A DNA stretch of 64,000 bases from Mesobacillus boroniphilus JCM 21738 (GCF_000517385.1 NZ_BAUW01000002.1:1-64000); one strand, 5' to 3'; shown: positions 20,120-31,609, numbered from the stretch's first letter. Notes: generated by a model not told the origin, from the letters alone. Made by a program: numbers and translations.

Positions 20120-21067
20120 ATGGGGAAAATCGCGTTTTTGTTTCCAGGACAGGGATCACAGACAGTTGGGATGGGACAAGCCCTTGCGGATTCAGAGCAA
20201 TCAGTCTCAGAAACTTTTAAAAAAGCGGACGAGGTTCTGGGTGAAAGCTTAAGCACTTTGATTTTTGAGGGACCGCAAGAAAAGCTGACGCTCACAACTA
20301 ATGCCCAGCCCGCTCTCTTGACGACTAGTATAGCAATCTTGAATTATTTCAGCCAGTTTGGGATCAAGCCGGATTTCACTGCCGGACATAGCCTGGGTGA
20401 GTATTCTGCATTGGTCGCTGCGGGGGCTATCTCGTTCGAAGAGGCTGTGTATGCAGTCCGCAAACGTGGTGAATTCATGGAAGAAGCTGTACCGAATGGA
20501 GAAGGAACAATGGCTGCTGTCCTAGGCATGAATCGACAGAAGCTAATGGATGTAACCTTAACAGTTTCAGCAGGCGGAAAACCTGTTCAGTTGGCTAACT
20601 TGAATAGTCCGGGACAAATTGTAATTTCTGGTTCGAAAAGTGGTGTGGAGGAAGCATCAGTAAAAGCAAAAGAAGCTGGGGCTAAACGGGTTATTCCTCT
20701 TGATGTCAGCGGTCCATTCCATTCATCGTTAATGAAGCCGGCAGCAGAAAGATTTGAATTTGTATTGGACAAAATTGCAATAAAGGATGCGGCTGTCCCA
20801 GTGATTGGAAATGTAACTGCTGAACCGATGACAGAAGCTTCCGAATTCAAAAAAAGACTAGTGGAGCAGCTTTATTCTCCGGTACTATGGGAGGATTCGG
20901 TATCCAAAATGCTGGAACTCGGCGTCGATACTTTTATCGAAATCGGCCCAGGTAAGGTTTTGTCAGGACTGGTTAAGAAAGTTGACCGCTCGGCAAAGAC
21001 ATTCGCAATATATGACGCAGAAACATGTGCAGCAGCTGTTGCTGCCCTGGAGGAGGAGAAGGAATGA
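20120..21067 (+). CDS. fabD: Malonyl-CoA:ACP transacylase FabD
   Basis: Transfers malonyl from CoA to ACP for chain elongation. GQGSQ (10-14), the nucleophile elbow GHSLG (Ser91), and the His in [11 protein letters not shown] are present. 315 residues, intact. It overlaps fabG by 4 bases (ATGA). Confidence 0.96.
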   Translation: MGKIAFLFPGQGSQTVGMGQALADSEQSVSETFKKADEVLGESLSTLIFEGPQEKLTLTTNAQPALLTTSIAILNYFSQFGIKPDFTAGHSLGEYSALVAAGAISFEEAVYAVRKRGEFMEEAVPNGEGTMAAVLGMNRQKLMDVTLTVSAGGKPVQLANLNSPGQIVISGSKSGVEEASVKAKEAGAKRVIPLDVSGPFHSSLMKPAAERFEFVLDKIAIKDAAVPVIGNVTAEPMTEASEFKKRLVEQLYSPVLWEDSVSKMLELGVDTFIEIGPGKVLSGLVKKVDRSAKTFAIYDAETCAAAVAALEEEKE

Positions 21068-21806
21068 GACTAGAAGGTAAGGTGGCGCTGGTAACAGGTG
21101 CATCACGTGGGATTGGGCGCGAAATTGCTTTAGAACTTGCCAGGGAAGGCGCGTCAGTTGCTGTCAACTATGCTGGCAGTGAAGGAAAAGCGCTTGAAGT
21201 GGTTGATGAAATCAAGGCGATGGGACGAGATGCTTTTGCCATCCAGGCAGATGTCTCCAACTCTGAATCAGTGACTGATATGGCCAAAGAAACAATCGAG
21301 CGTTTCGGCAAGATTGACATCCTTGTTAACAATGCAGGTATAACAAAAGACAACCTGTTGATGAGGATGAAAGAGTCCGAATGGATGATGTAATCAATAT
21401 CAATCTAAAAGGTGTCTTCTTGTGTACGAAAGCAGTTACAAGACAAATGATGAAGCAGAGAAGCGGCAGGATCATAAATATCTCTTCGATTGTAGGCGTA
21501 AGTGGGAATCCCGGCCAGGCAAACTATGTTGCTGCAAAGTCCGGAGTAATCGGGCTTACAAAAACAACCGCAAAGGAACTTTCGTCAAGAGGCATCACCG
21601 TGAACGCAGTAGCTCCAGGCTTTATTACGACAGACATGACCGATAAGTTAAATGAAGATGTAAAAACAGAAATGCTGAAGCAAATACCGTTAGCCCGTTT
21701 CGGAGAGCCTAAAGACATTGCAAGGACCATCATCTTCCTTGCATCCGAAGACAGTGCATATATGACAGGCCAAACCCTCCACATAGATGGCGGCATGGTG
21801 ATGTAG
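21064..21806 (+). CDS. fabG: 3-oxoacyl-ACP reductase FabG (frameshifted)
   Basis: NADPH-dependent reductase of fatty acid elongation, SDR fold. Cofactor loop [12 protein letters not shown], catalytic Ser in NISSIVG and YVAAK (Tyr/Lys) are visible. A lesion near 21384, TGGGATGATG read as TGGATGATG, turns [11 protein letters not shown] into SEWMM and a stop. Repaired length is about 247 residues. It starts inside the fabD stop. Confidence 0.95.
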
Positions 21807-21845
21807 AATATCTGGAAATAACAAGTGTAATATTTTTTGATAATT

Positions 21846-21932
21846 TTGACACTTTTTGGATGAGAGTGAATAATTTTTCCTGGTTAAAAAACCATTACAT
21901 CCATTTATTAATTAAATAAAATCAACTATAAT
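21846..21932 (+). promoter_or_regulatory. Candidate promoters of acpP
   Basis: TTGACA (21846-21851) is followed 18-19 bases later by ATAATT/TAATTT, and a second TATAAT lies at 21927-21932 just before the GGGGAGGTG binding site. Either could give acpP extra transcription relative to fabG. Exact start unresolved. Confidence 0.45.
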
Positions 21933-21955
21933 GGCTTGAGGGGAGGTGAACAAGC

Positions 21956-22189
21956 ATGGCAGACGTTTTAGAACGCGTAACAAAAATTATTGTTGACCGT
22001 TTGGGAGTAGAAGAATCTCAAGTAACTTTAGAGGCATCTTTTAAAGATGATCTTGGTGCTGATTCCCTTGATGTTGTTGAATTGGTTATGGAACTAGAGG
22101 ACGAGTTCGACATGGAAATTTCTGATGATGATGCTGAAAAAATCGGTACAGTTGGTGACGCTGTTAAGTACATAAATAGCCAAATGTAA
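21956..22189 (+). CDS. acpP: Acyl carrier protein
   Basis: The 77-residue acidic carrier of growing acyl chains. The phosphopantetheine site is Ser37 in [27 protein letters not shown] lies upstream of the ATG. Intact. A terminator follows. Confidence 0.98.
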   Translation: MADVLERVTKIIVDRLGVEESQVTLEASFKDDLGADSLDVVELVMELEDEFDMEISDDDAEKIGTVGDAVKYINSQM

Positions 22190-22205
22190 TTGTTCGATTT
22201 ACTAA

Positions 22206-22236
22206 GAAGCTCCGTTTTTATAAACGGGGCTTTCTT
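22206..22236 (+). terminator. Terminator after acpP
   Basis: Stem AGCTCCGTTT (22208-22217) with AAACGGGGCT (22222-22231), one G:U pair, 4-base loop, then a T-rich tail. Confidence 0.8.
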
Positions 22237-22548
22237 CTGTACATGGTCTCCTCATACTCCGCTGCGGATTAAAACGAGTGTAAGGCTATGCTGGTCTTGA
22301 AGAAGAAGCCAGTTTTTTATTTTTATACGAAAAGCGACCATCCCCGCGAAATTAGCTTCTGTATAAAAACTCCCTATGTTTTCCTTATAATTAAGTTATC
22401 TGCTGGAATTAAGCCAAGTTTTTTTGCTTTATATACGTTATTTTTTGTAAACTGTTATTAGTCTGTATTGTTTTGTAAAATCAATAATCATTTAAAACAG
22501 CAATTCATGCAATCGCAGCTTTAAATTATGAGCAAGGTGGAATAAATT
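22237..22548. other. AT-rich spacer before rnc
   Basis: About 310 bases without a gene. A second, imperfect CTGG/CCAG hairpin followed by a T-run occurs near 22288-22320. The distal half is AT-rich and must hold the rnc promoter, but no convincing -35/-10 pair stands out. Confidence 0.4.
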
Positions 22549-23322
22549 ATGCGCAACAATGGAAGAGAAAGAGAAAAAAAGAATATCCGCGCAAAGGAGC
22601 AGAAATTCAAAGAATTCCAGGATCATATTGGTATTCATTTTGATAGTGATAAGCTTTTAAAACAGGCTTTTACACATTCATCCTATGTGAATGAGCATCG
22701 AAGGAAGCCTCATGAGGATAATGAGAGGCTGGAGTTTCTTGGTGACGCTGTTTTGGAATTGACTGTATCCCAATTTTTGTATAAAAAGTATCCAATGATG
22801 AGTGAGGGAGAGCTTACAAAGCTGCGCGCAGCTGTAGTTTGTGAGCCATCGCTGGTGGCATTTGCCAACGAGCTGTCCTTTGGTGATCTCGTATTGCTTG
22901 GCAAGGGAGAAGAAATGACAGGCGGAAGAACAAGGCCGGCTCTTTTGGCTGATGTCTTCGAGGCTTTCATCGGTGCTTTATACTTGGACAAGGGAATTGA
23001 AACAGTCACTACTTTCCTGGAAGAAATTGTGTTTCCGAAAATCAATGACGGTGCTTTTTCTCATGTGATGGATTTTAAGAGCCAGCTTCAGGAGCTCGTA
23101 CAGCGGGATGGTGCAGGGTCGCTTGAATACCGGATTATGAGGGAGATTGGTCCTGCGCACAGCCGGGAATTCGAATCCCGTGTCTTCCTTAATGGGCAAG
23201 AATTAGGAACAGGCACAGGGCGCTCGAAAAAGGAAGCAGAGCAGCATGCTGCCCAGATGGCACTTGAAAAGTTGAAGTCTCATATGGAAGCGAACTTGGA
23301 AACAGGCGACAAAAAGCAATAA
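22549..23322 (+). CDS. rnc: Ribonuclease III
   Basis: Double-strand-specific endoribonuclease for rRNA and small cytoplasmic RNA processing. Catalytic signature [14 protein letters not shown] with the Asp/Glu metal ligands, the second acidic motif [16 protein letters not shown], then a C-terminal double-strand RNA-binding domain ([10 protein letters not shown] ... [12 protein letters not shown]). 257 residues with a basic N-terminal extension. AAGGTGG upstream of the ATG. Confidence 0.96.
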   Translation: MRNNGREREKKNIRAKEQKFKEFQDHIGIHFDSDKLLKQAFTHSSYVNEHRRKPHEDNERLEFLGDAVLELTVSQFLYKKYPMMSEGELTKLRAAVVCEPSLVAFANELSFGDLVLLGKGEEMTGGRTRPALLADVFEAFIGALYLDKGIETVTTFLEEIVFPKINDGAFSHVMDFKSQLQELVQRDGAGSLEYRIMREIGPAHSREFESRVFLNGQELGTGTGRSKKEAEQHAAQMALEKLKSHMEANLETGDKKQ

Positions 23323-23382
23323 GTTAAAAATCATTCTTAACAGACATCTTAGAAATAGTTTAACTGGAAAGGGAGAGCCATA

Positions 23383-26300
23383 TTGTTTTTAAAACGATTA
23401 GATGTGGTCGGCTTTAAATCGTTCGCCGAGAGGATTTCAGTAGAATTCGTTCCTGGTGTGACCGCTGTCGTAGGGCCTAATGGAAGCGGGAAAAGCAATA
23501 TTACTGATTCCATCCGCTGGGTTTTAGGAGAACAATCAGCCAAGTCGCTCCGTGGCGCAAAAATGGAAGATATCATCTTTGCCGGAAGTGATTCGCGGAA
23601 GCCGCTGAATTTTGCCGAAGTAACATTAACCCTCGATAACGAAGATCAATCATTGCCCCTCGATTACAATGAAGTGAGCGTTACAAGGCGTGTCTACCGT
23701 TCAGGTGACAGTGAATACTTGATCAATAAACAGAATTGCAGACTCAAGGATATTGTTGATTTATTCATGGACTCCGGACTTGGCCGTGAAGCTTTCTCCA
23801 TTATCAGCCAGGGCAGGGTTGAGGAAATCCTAAACAGCAAGCCTGAGGATCGCAGGACGATATTTGAAGAAGCTGCTGGTGTCCTTAAATATAAATCTCG
23901 GAAGAAAAAAGCAGAGAGTAAGCTTTTTGAAACGCAGGAGAACTTAAGTCGTGTAACGGACATCATACACGAATTAGAAGGTCAGGTAGAGCCGCTGAAG
24001 ATTCAGGCTTCGATTGCAAAGGATTATCTAGAGCAAAAGGAAGATCTTGAACAGATAGAAGTTGCGCTGACTGCTTATGAAATCGAAGACCTGTATGGCC
24101 GATGGGAACAGCTGTCCAAGCAGCTTGAACAACATAAAGAAGATGAAATCAAGCAGTCTGCTGTCCTTCAGAAAAAAGAAGCAGAAATTGAAAAGATGAG
24201 AGACCAGCTTACTGCTCTTGATGAATCGGTAAGCGACTTGCAGAACGTGCTCTTGCATGCCAGTGAGGAGCTTGAAAAGCTGGAAGGCAGAAGAGAAGTT
24301 CTCAAGGAACGAAAGAAGAACGCTTCACAGAACAAGGGTCAGCTTGAAAAGAATATCGAGGAACTGACTTCTTCCGTTGCATTGCTGGAAAAACAGAAGG
24401 CTGAGTACGAAGAATCTGTAGCTGCATTATCATGGGAAGCTTCTGCTCTTCAGAAAGAACTTCAGGAGAAACAGGAGCAACTAAAGCTTTACAGTGAAGA
24501 TGTCGAGCTTAAAATTGATTCAATCAAGAGTGACTACATCGAGTTACTGAACGAACAGGCCGGCGCTAAAAATGAAAAAATTTATATCGAACAGCAGCTG
24601 CAGCAGCAAGCAGCCAAAGGGTCAAAGCTGGACAATGAAAATGATCGCTTTGTCTCGATTCGCGATGAAATCAATGGGAAGAAAGCAGAAATAGAGAAAA
24701 ATATCGTTTCTTCACAGCAGGAATTGGAGGAACAGGCAAGGATCTATTTTGAAGAACAGAAGAAGCTTGAATTTCTCAGAAATAATTATGATAAGCAAGA
24801 GAAAACACTTTATCAGGCATATCAGTACCTTCAGCAAGCTGAATCAAAGAAGGAAATGCTTGAGGAAATGGAAGAAGATTATTCTGGCTTTTTCCAGGGT
24901 GTAAAAGAAGTGCTGAAAGCAAGGGACACTCGTCTTCAGGGGATTGAAGGAGCGATTGCAGAATTAATCCATGTTCCTAAACAATATGAAACGGCAATTG
25001 AAACAGCTCTTGGCGGTGCAATGCAGCACATTGTTGTCCAAACTGAAGAGAATGCCAGAGCTGCCATTCAGTTTCTGAAGCAAAAATTGTTCGGCAGGGC
25101 AACCTTCTTGCCTCTCAGCATTATCAAAGGCAAGTATCTCGCCTCCTCACAGCTCGCACTTCTTTCGGGGAATAGTGCGTATATCGGCACGGCAACTGAT
25201 TGATTCAATTCAATCAAAAATATGCTGAAGTCGTAAAAAGCTTGCTTGGCAATGTAGTGATTGCCAGGGATTTAAAAGGAGCGAATGATATTGCCAAAAT
25301 GCTGCAATACCGCAGCAGAATCGTCACGCTTGATGGAGATGTGGTCAATCCTGCGGGTCGATGACTGGAGGGGCCGTAAAACAAAAATCAAGTTCATTGC
25401 TTAGCCGTAAGGGCGAATTAGAAGAATTAACAAATAAGCTAGCTGATATGGAAGAAAAGACAAACTTGCTTGAATCGAAAGTGAAATCATTAAAGGCTGA
25501 AACGCAAGCCAGTGAAGCAAGGTTGGAAGAGCTGAGAAAAACAGGAGAAGAGCTTCGTTTTAAGCAGCAAAGTTTGAAGGGTGACTTGCGGGAAGTGGAG
25601 CTGGAACAGAAGAATATCAATGAACGCTTATCGGTATACGATTCTGAAAAGACCCAGCTCGACTCAGACAAGGACAAGCTAGAATCCAGATTGGTTGAAC
25701 TTGACGGATTATTAGCTAAGTATCGGCAGGATCTTCTTCAATTTGATAAAGAAATAGAGCGGTTGACTGAGCTGAAAAACTCGAATTCTACTTCTAAGGA
25801 TACGCTTATTGCAGAAATCAGTGATTTGAAGATTAGCCTGGCATCCAAGAAAGAACAGCTTTCCCATGTGAAGGAAAAGCTGGATTCTGCAGTTTTACAG
25901 GCAGAAGAGCAGTCCGGAAAATTGGAAATCCTTAAAGAAGATTTATCACTTCTTTCCTCTGAAATGACCGATAGCTCCTCCGGGGAATCACAATTGGAGG
26001 ATGCGGCAAAAAGAAAGCTTCAAGACAAAAACGAAACGCTTAAGCTGATTTCTTCACGGAGGAATGAGCGGCTTGAGCTTCAGAATAAGCTGGAAGATCA
26101 GGAGTTAGAATCCAAGGAGCTAAGGAGACTGCTTAAAGGCATCAATGAAGTGCTTAAGGATGAGGAAGTGAAATTGAACAGGCTTGATGTAGAATTGGAC
26201 AATAAGCTTGCCCATCTTCGCGAGGAATACCTGCTCTCATTTGAAGGTGCAAAGGAACAGTATCCTTTGACAATTCCTGCTGATGAGGCAAGAAGAAAAG

Positions 26301-26947
26301 TAAAGCTCATCAAAATGGCGATAGAGGAACTGGGTACGGTAAATCTTGGTGCGATTGAAGAATACGAACGTGTATCAGAGCGTTACGAATTCCTGTTGGA
26401 GCAGAGGAATGATCTCCAGGAAGCAAAGGACACATTATTCCTTGTCATCGAGGAAATGGACCACGAGATGAAGAAACGATTTGAACATACATTCACTGCC
26501 ATCCGCTCACACTTTGAGTCTGTGTTCCAGGCGTTGTTCGGTGGCGGCAGAGCGGATCTGCGGCTGACACAGCCTGAAGACTTGCTGAACACAGGGGTCG
26601 AAATTGTCGCCCAGCCTCCCGGTAAGAAGCTGCAAAATCTCGGGCTATTATCTGGCGGAGAGCGGGCGTTGACCGCGATTGCTTTATTGTTCTCCATCCT
26701 GAAAGTCCGTCCAGTGCCATTCTGTATCCTAGATGAAGTTGAAGCCGCATTGGATGAAGCCAATGTATACCGTTTCGCTCAATATTTGAAGAAATACCGT
26801 GATGAAACACAATTTATCGTCATTACACACCGTAAGGGTACAATGGAGGAAGCAGATGTCCTATATGGTGTAACCATGCAGGAGTCAGGAGTATCCAAGC
26901 TGGTATCCGTCCGGCTTGAAGATTCGAAAAAACTTGTGAAAGCATAA
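23383..26947 (+). CDS. smc: Chromosome condensation protein Smc (two frameshifts)
   Basis: Condensin ATPase that loads at parS sites and aligns chromosome arms. N-terminal Walker A VVGPNGSGKSNITD, QSAKSLRG, long coiled coil, flexible hinge (around 24900-25370), second coiled coil, and the C-terminal signature LSGGERALTAIALLFSI with Walker B FCILDEVEAALDEANV. Both lesions lie in or beside the hinge: near 25200 (GATTTGATT or GACTTGATT read GATTGATT) and near 25353 (CCTGGCGGG read CCTGCGGG in NPGGSMTGGAVK). Repaired length is about 1188 residues. TTG start with GGGAGAGCC upstream. Confidence 0.95.
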
Positions 26948-27055
26948 GAATAGCGTTATCACCTTGTTCCGTCTCGAGAAATCAGGAGCCGCGTCTGGTT
27001 CAATCTTGAAGCGGAACGAGATATTTTTGAATTATAGTAGGAAGGCGATGGGACT

Positions 27056-28058
27056 GTGAGTTTTTTTAAGAAATTAAAAGAAAAGTTTACGACGCAGACT
27101 GAGAGTGTCACAGAGAAATTCAGAGATGGCTTGACGAAAACCAGGGATAATTTCTCTAACAAAGTGAATGATCTCGTATCACGATACCGGAAAGTGGATG
27201 AAGAATTTTTCGAAGAACTTGAAGAAATCTTGATCCAGGCTGATGTAGGCTTTGACACAGTAATGGACCTTGTCGAGGAGCTGAAAAAAGAGGTTAAGCG
27301 ACGCAACATTCAGGACACAAAAGACGTTCAGTCTGTTATTTCCGAGAAGCTAGTTGAGATCTATGAGGCCGGAGCGGATGATGACTCTTTCCAGCTGAAC
27401 ATCCAGGAAGATGAGTTGACAGTCATTTTATTCGTCGGTGTCAATGGTGTCGGCAAAACAACGACAATCGCAAATTAGCCATAAATTCAAAAGTGAAGGA
27501 AAGAAGGTCCTTCTTGCGGCAGGAGATACATTCCGCGCCGGTGCAATCGAACAGCTTGAAGTCTGGGGTGATCGCGTTGGTGTCGACGTCATCAAGCAGG
27601 CAGAAGGTTCAGACCCAGCTGCTGTCATGTATGATGCTGTCCAGTCTGCCAAGTCACGAAAGGCAGATATCCTGATTTGCGATACTGCCGGCAGATTGCA
27701 AAATAAGGTCAATCTCATGAAGGAACTTGAAAAGGTTAAGCGTGTAATTGAGCGTGAGGTTCCGGGCGCTCCTCATGAAGTCTTGCTTGTGCTTGATGCA
27801 ACGACTGGCCAGAACGCGCTGATCCAGGCTAAAACTTTCAAAGAAGCAACTGATGTGAGCGGCATCGTCCTGACTAAACTCGATGGAACGGCGAAGGGCG
27901 GAATTGTACTTGCGATCCGCAATGAGCTGAACATTCCGGTTAAATTTGTAGGATTAGGCGAAAAAATGGATGATCTTCAGGAATTCGATGCTGAAAGATA
28001 TGTTTATGGACTGTTCGCTGACCTGGTTGAGGAAGAGGAAGCAACGGAGGAATATTGA
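27056..28058 (+). CDS. ftsY: Signal recognition particle receptor FtsY (two adjacent lesions)
   Basis: GTPase that docks SRP-ribosome complexes to SecYEG. Short charged N-terminus, four-helix N domain, then the G domain with [26 protein letters not shown] and [11 protein letters not shown]. Between 27470 and 27480 two single bases are missing 11 bases apart: ATCGGC reads ATCGC and GCCCAT reads GCCAT, disrupting TTTIGKLAHKFKSEG. Repaired length is about 334 residues. ftsY is essential in Bacillus, which argues for sequence error. GTG start. Confidence 0.95.
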
Positions 28059-28158
28059 TATACCAACGTATTACTGTAAAGAACTTTTCTTGACAGGAAA
28101 GTTAATCGTGTGTAAACTCTTAATGTAAAGGTATTTCACTTAACACGGGGGAATTCAA

Positions 28159-28475
28159 ATGCTTGAGAAAACGAACCGCATTAATTATTTGTATGACTTT
28201 TATCAGGCATTGCTTACTCCAAAACAAAGCAGTTATATGGCTCTATACTATCTTGATGACTATTCGCTCGGGGAAATTGCTGAAGAGTACGATGTTAGCC
28301 GGCAGGTGTATACGACAACATCAAACGCACGGAAGCGATGCTCGAGCAATACGAAGAGAAGCTGTTGTTGTTCGAGAAATTCAAAAAAAGAAGTGAGCTT
28401 ATTTCAAAAATGAAAGAGCTTGTGGGGAATGACGATTTAATTGATATGATAGCCGAGCTTGAGAAATTAGACTAG
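28159..28475 (+). CDS. ylxM: YlxM/p13-like helix-turn-helix protein (frameshifted)
   Basis: Small helix-turn-helix protein of the YlxM family, always next to ffh and thought to modulate SRP; in streptococci it binds SRP RNA/Ffh. Sigma-like [23 protein letters not shown] followed by [11 protein letters not shown] lesion near 28306 (CAGGCTGTATAC read CAGGTGTATAC) breaks the recognition helix. Repaired length is about 105 residues. 13 bases before ffh. Confidence 0.88.
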
Positions 28476-28488
28476 GGAGGCACATGAT

Positions 28489-29841
28489 ATGGCATTTGAA
28501 GGATTGGCCGACCGACTGCAAAATACGATGCAAAAAATCCGCGGAAAAGGCAAGGTATCTGAAGCAGATGTAAAAGAAATGATGCGAGAGGTCCGTCTGG
28601 CTCTGCTTGAGGCTGACGTTAACTTTAAAGTTGTAAAAGACTTCGTTAAAAAAGTCACTGAAAGGGCAGTTGGCCAGGAGGTAGTAAAAAGCCTGACACC
28701 GGGCCAGCAGGTCATCAAGGTTGTTAAAGAAGAACTTACCGAGCTGATGGGTGGCGAGCAAAGCAAGATTGCTGCCGCAAACCGCCCGCCGACCGTCATC
28801 ATGATGGTCGGACTTCAAGGTGCAGGTAAAACGACTACAACCGGAAAGCTTGCAAATCTCCTTCGTAAAAAATACAATCGAAAACCTTTGCTTGTAGCGG
28901 CGGATATCTATCGTCCAGCAGCCATCAAGCAGCTTGAGACGCTTGGGAAGCAATTGAGCATGCCGGTTTTCTCACTGGGAGACCAGGTCAGCCCTGTAGA
29001 AATCGCAAAGCAGGCAATTGCCAAAGCGAAGGAAGACCATAATGACTATGTCCTGATTGATACTGCGGGCCGTCTTCATGTGGATGAAAACCTGATGGAC
29101 GAGCTGAAGCAGATCAAAGAGCTTTCCAAACCAGACGAAATCTTCCTTGTCGTTGACGCCATGACAGGACAGGATGCTGTCAATGTCGCACAGAGTTTCA
29201 ATGAACAACTTGGCCTGACTGGTGTTGTCCTGACAAAGCTTGACGGTGATACACGTGGCGGTGCCGCGCTGTCCATCCGCGCTGTTACCAATACCCCGAT
29301 CAAATTTGTCGGTCTTGGTGAAAAGCTTGATGCCCTGGAAGCATTCCACCCTGAAAGAATGGCTTCAAGGATTCTCGGAATGGGTGACGTCCTGACGCTA
29401 ATCGAGAAAGCCCAGGCAAACGTCGATGAAGAAAAAGCGAAAGAGCTCGAGAAGAAAATGCGTACAGCATCATTTACCCTGGATGATTTCCTAGACCAGC
29501 TTGGCCAGGTGAGGAAGATGGGGCCATTGGACGAGATTCTGAAAATGATGCCTGGCGCAAACAAAATCAAGGGCATGAACAATCTTCAAATCGATGAAAA
29601 GCAAATCTCGCATGTCGAGGCGATCATTCAGTCGATGACAGCGAATGAAAAAACTCATCCGGAAATCATCAACGCCAATAGGCGGAAACGGATTGCAAAG
29701 GGAAGCGGAACATCCATACAGGAAGTCAACCGTCTGCTCAAGCAGTTCGAAGACATGAAAAGGATGATGAAACAGATGACGAACATGCAGCAAAAAGGCA
29801 AGAAAAAAGGCGGTTTCAAGATGCCGTTCAATCCTTTTTAA
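28489..29841 (+). CDS. ffh: Signal recognition particle protein Ffh
   Basis: SRP54 homologue: binds signal sequences and scRNA and pairs its GTPase with FtsY. NG domain with MVGLQGAGKTTTTGKLA, DTAGR and TKLDGDTRGGAALSI, then a methionine-rich M domain with GMNNLQIDEKQ and RKRIAKGSGTSIQEVNRLL, ending in a Met/Lys-rich tail. 450 residues, intact. Confidence 0.97.
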   Translation: MAFEGLADRLQNTMQKIRGKGKVSEADVKEMMREVRLALLEADVNFKVVKDFVKKVTERAVGQEVVKSLTPGQQVIKVVKEELTELMGGEQSKIAAANRPPTVIMMVGLQGAGKTTTTGKLANLLRKKYNRKPLLVAADIYRPAAIKQLETLGKQLSMPVFSLGDQVSPVEIAKQAIAKAKEDHNDYVLIDTAGRLHVDENLMDELKQIKELSKPDEIFLVVDAMTGQDAVNVAQSFNEQLGLTGVVLTKLDGDTRGGAALSIRAVTNTPIKFVGLGEKLDALEAFHPERMASRILGMGDVLTLIEKAQANVDEEKAKELEKKMRTASFTLDDFLDQLGQVRKMGPLDEILKMMPGANKIKGMNNLQIDEKQISHVEAIIQSMTANEKTHPEIINANRRKRIAKGSGTSIQEVNRLLKQFEDMKRMMKQMTNMQQKGKKKGGFKMPFNPF

Positions 29842-29882
29842 CTTGTAAATTCAGGAATTTTCAGTCTGTAAAGAAAAAAACC

Positions 29883-29911
29883 TTTACAAGCTGTTTTCAA
29901 TTTGATATTAT
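29883..29911 (+). promoter_or_regulatory. Sigma-A promoter of rpsP
   Basis: TTTACA (29883-29888), a 17-base spacer and TATTAT (29906-29911), 40 bases before the rpsP start. Confidence 0.65.
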
Positions 29912-29950
29912 TCTATCTTGTGTGAAACTATTCGGAGGTGCTTATTTAAA

Positions 29951-30223
29951 ATGGCAGTAAAAATTCGTTTAAAGCGTATGGGAGCTAAAAAGTCTCCTTT
30001 CTATCGTATTGTAGTAGCTGATTCCCGTTCACCACGTGACGGTCGTTTCATCGAGTCTATTGGAACTTACAACCCGGTTGCTCAACCAGCAAAGGTTGAA
30101 CTTAACGAAGAGTTAGTTCTTAAGTGGTTGAACGACGGTGCAAAACCATCTGATACAGTGCGCAACTTGTTCTCTAAGCAGGGTATCATGGAAAAATTCC
30201 ACAACGCTAAGCAAACCAAGTAA
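29951..30223 (+). CDS. rpsP: Ribosomal protein S16 (bS16)
   Basis: A 90-residue small-subunit protein, [20 protein letters not shown] and [16 protein letters not shown]. The ATG at 29951 follows GGAGGTG; the frame opens upstream but the N-terminus fits only here. Intact. Confidence 0.98.
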   Translation: MAVKIRLKRMGAKKSPFYRIVVADSRSPRDGRFIESIGTYNPVAQPAKVELNEELVLKWLNDGAKPSDTVRNLFSKQGIMEKFHNAKQTK

Positions 30224-30225
30224 TT

Positions 30226-30468
30226 GTGGACACGCCCATGAAAGAATTAATTGAGACGATCGTGAAGCCACTTGTTGATTTTCCTGAAGATGTCCATGTA
30301 AATGAGCATGAAGAGGATCAGCGCGTTACCTATAAGCTTTCCGTCAACAAAAGTGATATGGGCAAAGTAATTGGTAAGCAGGGACGCGTTGCAAAGGCGA
30401 TTCGAACAGTAGTCTATGCAGCAGGCTCATCACAGCAAAAGAAGATTTTCTTGGAAATCGTCGAATAA
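30226..30468 (+). CDS. khpA: KH-domain RNA-binding protein KhpA (YlqC)
   Basis: An 80-residue single KH-domain protein with the GXXG-type loop in MGKVIGKQGRVAKAIRTVV. In streptococci and other Firmicutes KhpA pairs with KhpB/Jag and influences cell length and division. The GTG at 30226 follows the rpsP stop by 2 bases; an in-frame ATG at 30238 is an alternative. Neither has a strong binding site, suggesting coupling to rpsP. Confidence 0.9.
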   Translation: MDTPMKELIETIVKPLVDFPEDVHVNEHEEDQRVTYKLSVNKSDMGKVIGKQGRVAKAIRTVVYAAGSSQQKKIFLEIVE

Positions 30469-30502
30469 CAATCAGAAACGATAAATTCAATATGATTGTT
30501 TG

Positions 30503-30531
30503 AAAAGGGAGGGGTAACCCTCCTTTTTTCT
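30503..30531 (+). terminator. Terminator after khpA
   Basis: Stem AAAAGGGAGGG (30503-30513) with CCCTCCTTTTT (30518-30528), loop GTAA, T-run. Confidence 0.85.
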
Positions 30532-30690
30532 ATTTGCAAAAATTAAGGTATAATAGATACTTGGTATAATGATTAGTATTGAGACGCAATTGTATTCTGG
30601 AACCAGCCTTGCGAAAGGTCCAGAAAAACCAGCCCGGAAGAGGTCTGGAAAATAATGCTGTGATAAGGTTGGCTTTAAGGAGGAAATGCT

Positions 30691-31083
30691 TTGAAGGTAC
30701 TGCAAACAATCATTGTCAAACAGGTACTGACAGAAGAAAGCAAGGAAAGAATCCACCAAAAATATCACTCCAGAAAGCTTCAGCTGCAGAAGGAATGGGA
30801 TCAGCTGAGATTTGAATTGAAGAAGCTGGAAAAATCCAGGAAGTTTCCACCTGAAACATTGAAGAAGCATTTTGAACAAGAAATCAAAGTCTATAAAGAA
30901 AAAATCAAGCTCCTGGATTTTCAAATAGAACAACTACATATTCTTCCGCTTGGGAGTGAAATTAAAGAAACGGAGTTGCAGGGTGTCGTCGATGTGAGTG
31001 TAGGTGACCAATGGGATGAGTTTCTTTCAGGAAAGACTATTATTGTGAAAGATGGCATCGTGGCCGAAATTCGCGAGAGGTGA
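30691..31083 (+). CDS. ylqD: YlqD-family protein
   Basis: A 130-residue protein of unknown function, conserved between khpA and rimM in Bacillaceae. Residues ~20-90 are strongly charged and predicted coiled coil (KLQLQKEWDQLRFELKKLEK), and the C-terminus is a small beta-rich part (VVDVSVGDQWDEFLSGKTI). TTG start with AAGGAGGAAATGC upstream. Two TATAAT boxes upstream (30549-30554, 30565-30570) suggest its own promoter, but neither has a clear -35. Confidence 0.85.
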   Translation: MKVLQTIIVKQVLTEESKERIHQKYHSRKLQLQKEWDQLRFELKKLEKSRKFPPETLKKHFEQEIKVYKEKIKLLDFQIEQLHILPLGSEIKETELQGVVDVSVGDQWDEFLSGKTIIVKDGIVAEIRER

Positions 31084-31090
31084 TTGAGCA

Positions 31091-31609
31091 ATGGAAAAGT
31101 ACTTTAATGTTGGAAAAATTGTAAATACACATGGGATACGAGGGGAAGTTAGGGTGATATCAAGGACTGACTTTCCTGAGGAACGCTACAAGATAGGGAA
31201 TACTTTATTTTTATTCATGCCTGGTGCAAAGGATCCGAAGGAATTGGTAGTGAAAAGCCATAGGACTCACAAAAATTTCAATCTGTTGACCTTTGAAGGT
31301 TTCGAAAATGTCAACGAGGTAGAAAGAATGAAGGGTGGCATCCTCAAGGTTCCAGAAACGCAGCGTGGTGAGCTGGAGGAAGGCGAATTCTATTTCCAGG
31401 ATATTATCGGCTGTAACATGGTAACAACGGAAGGAGAAGAACTTGGCAAGGTAATCGAAATCCTTACTCCCGGTGCCAATGATGTCTGGGTTGTGAAGGG
31501 AGCCAGTGGTAAGGAACTCCTGATTCCTTATATTGAGGACATCGTGAAAAAAGTAGACGTCAAGGAAAAGCTTATTGTAATTGAGCCGATGGAAGGGCTT
31601 CTTTCATGA
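31091..31609 (+). CDS. rimM: 16S rRNA processing protein RimM
   Basis: Assembly factor for the 30S head that binds S19. N-terminal RimM barrel ([18 protein letters not shown]), C-terminal PRC barrel ([13 protein letters not shown] ... [14 protein letters not shown]). 172 residues, intact. Overlaps trmD by 4 bases. Confidence 0.96.
   Translation: MEKYFNVGKIVNTHGIRGEVRVISRTDFPEERYKIGNTLFLFMPGAKDPKELVVKSHRTHKNFNLLTFEGFENVNEVERMKGGILKVPETQRGELEEGEFYFQDIIGCNMVTTEGEELGKVIEILTPGANDVWVVKGASGKELLIPYIEDIVKKVDVKEKLIVIEPMEGLLS

Noticed and set aside
30579-30815. 78-codon frame overlapping ylqD
   Set aside because: Shadow of the ylqD leader and start.
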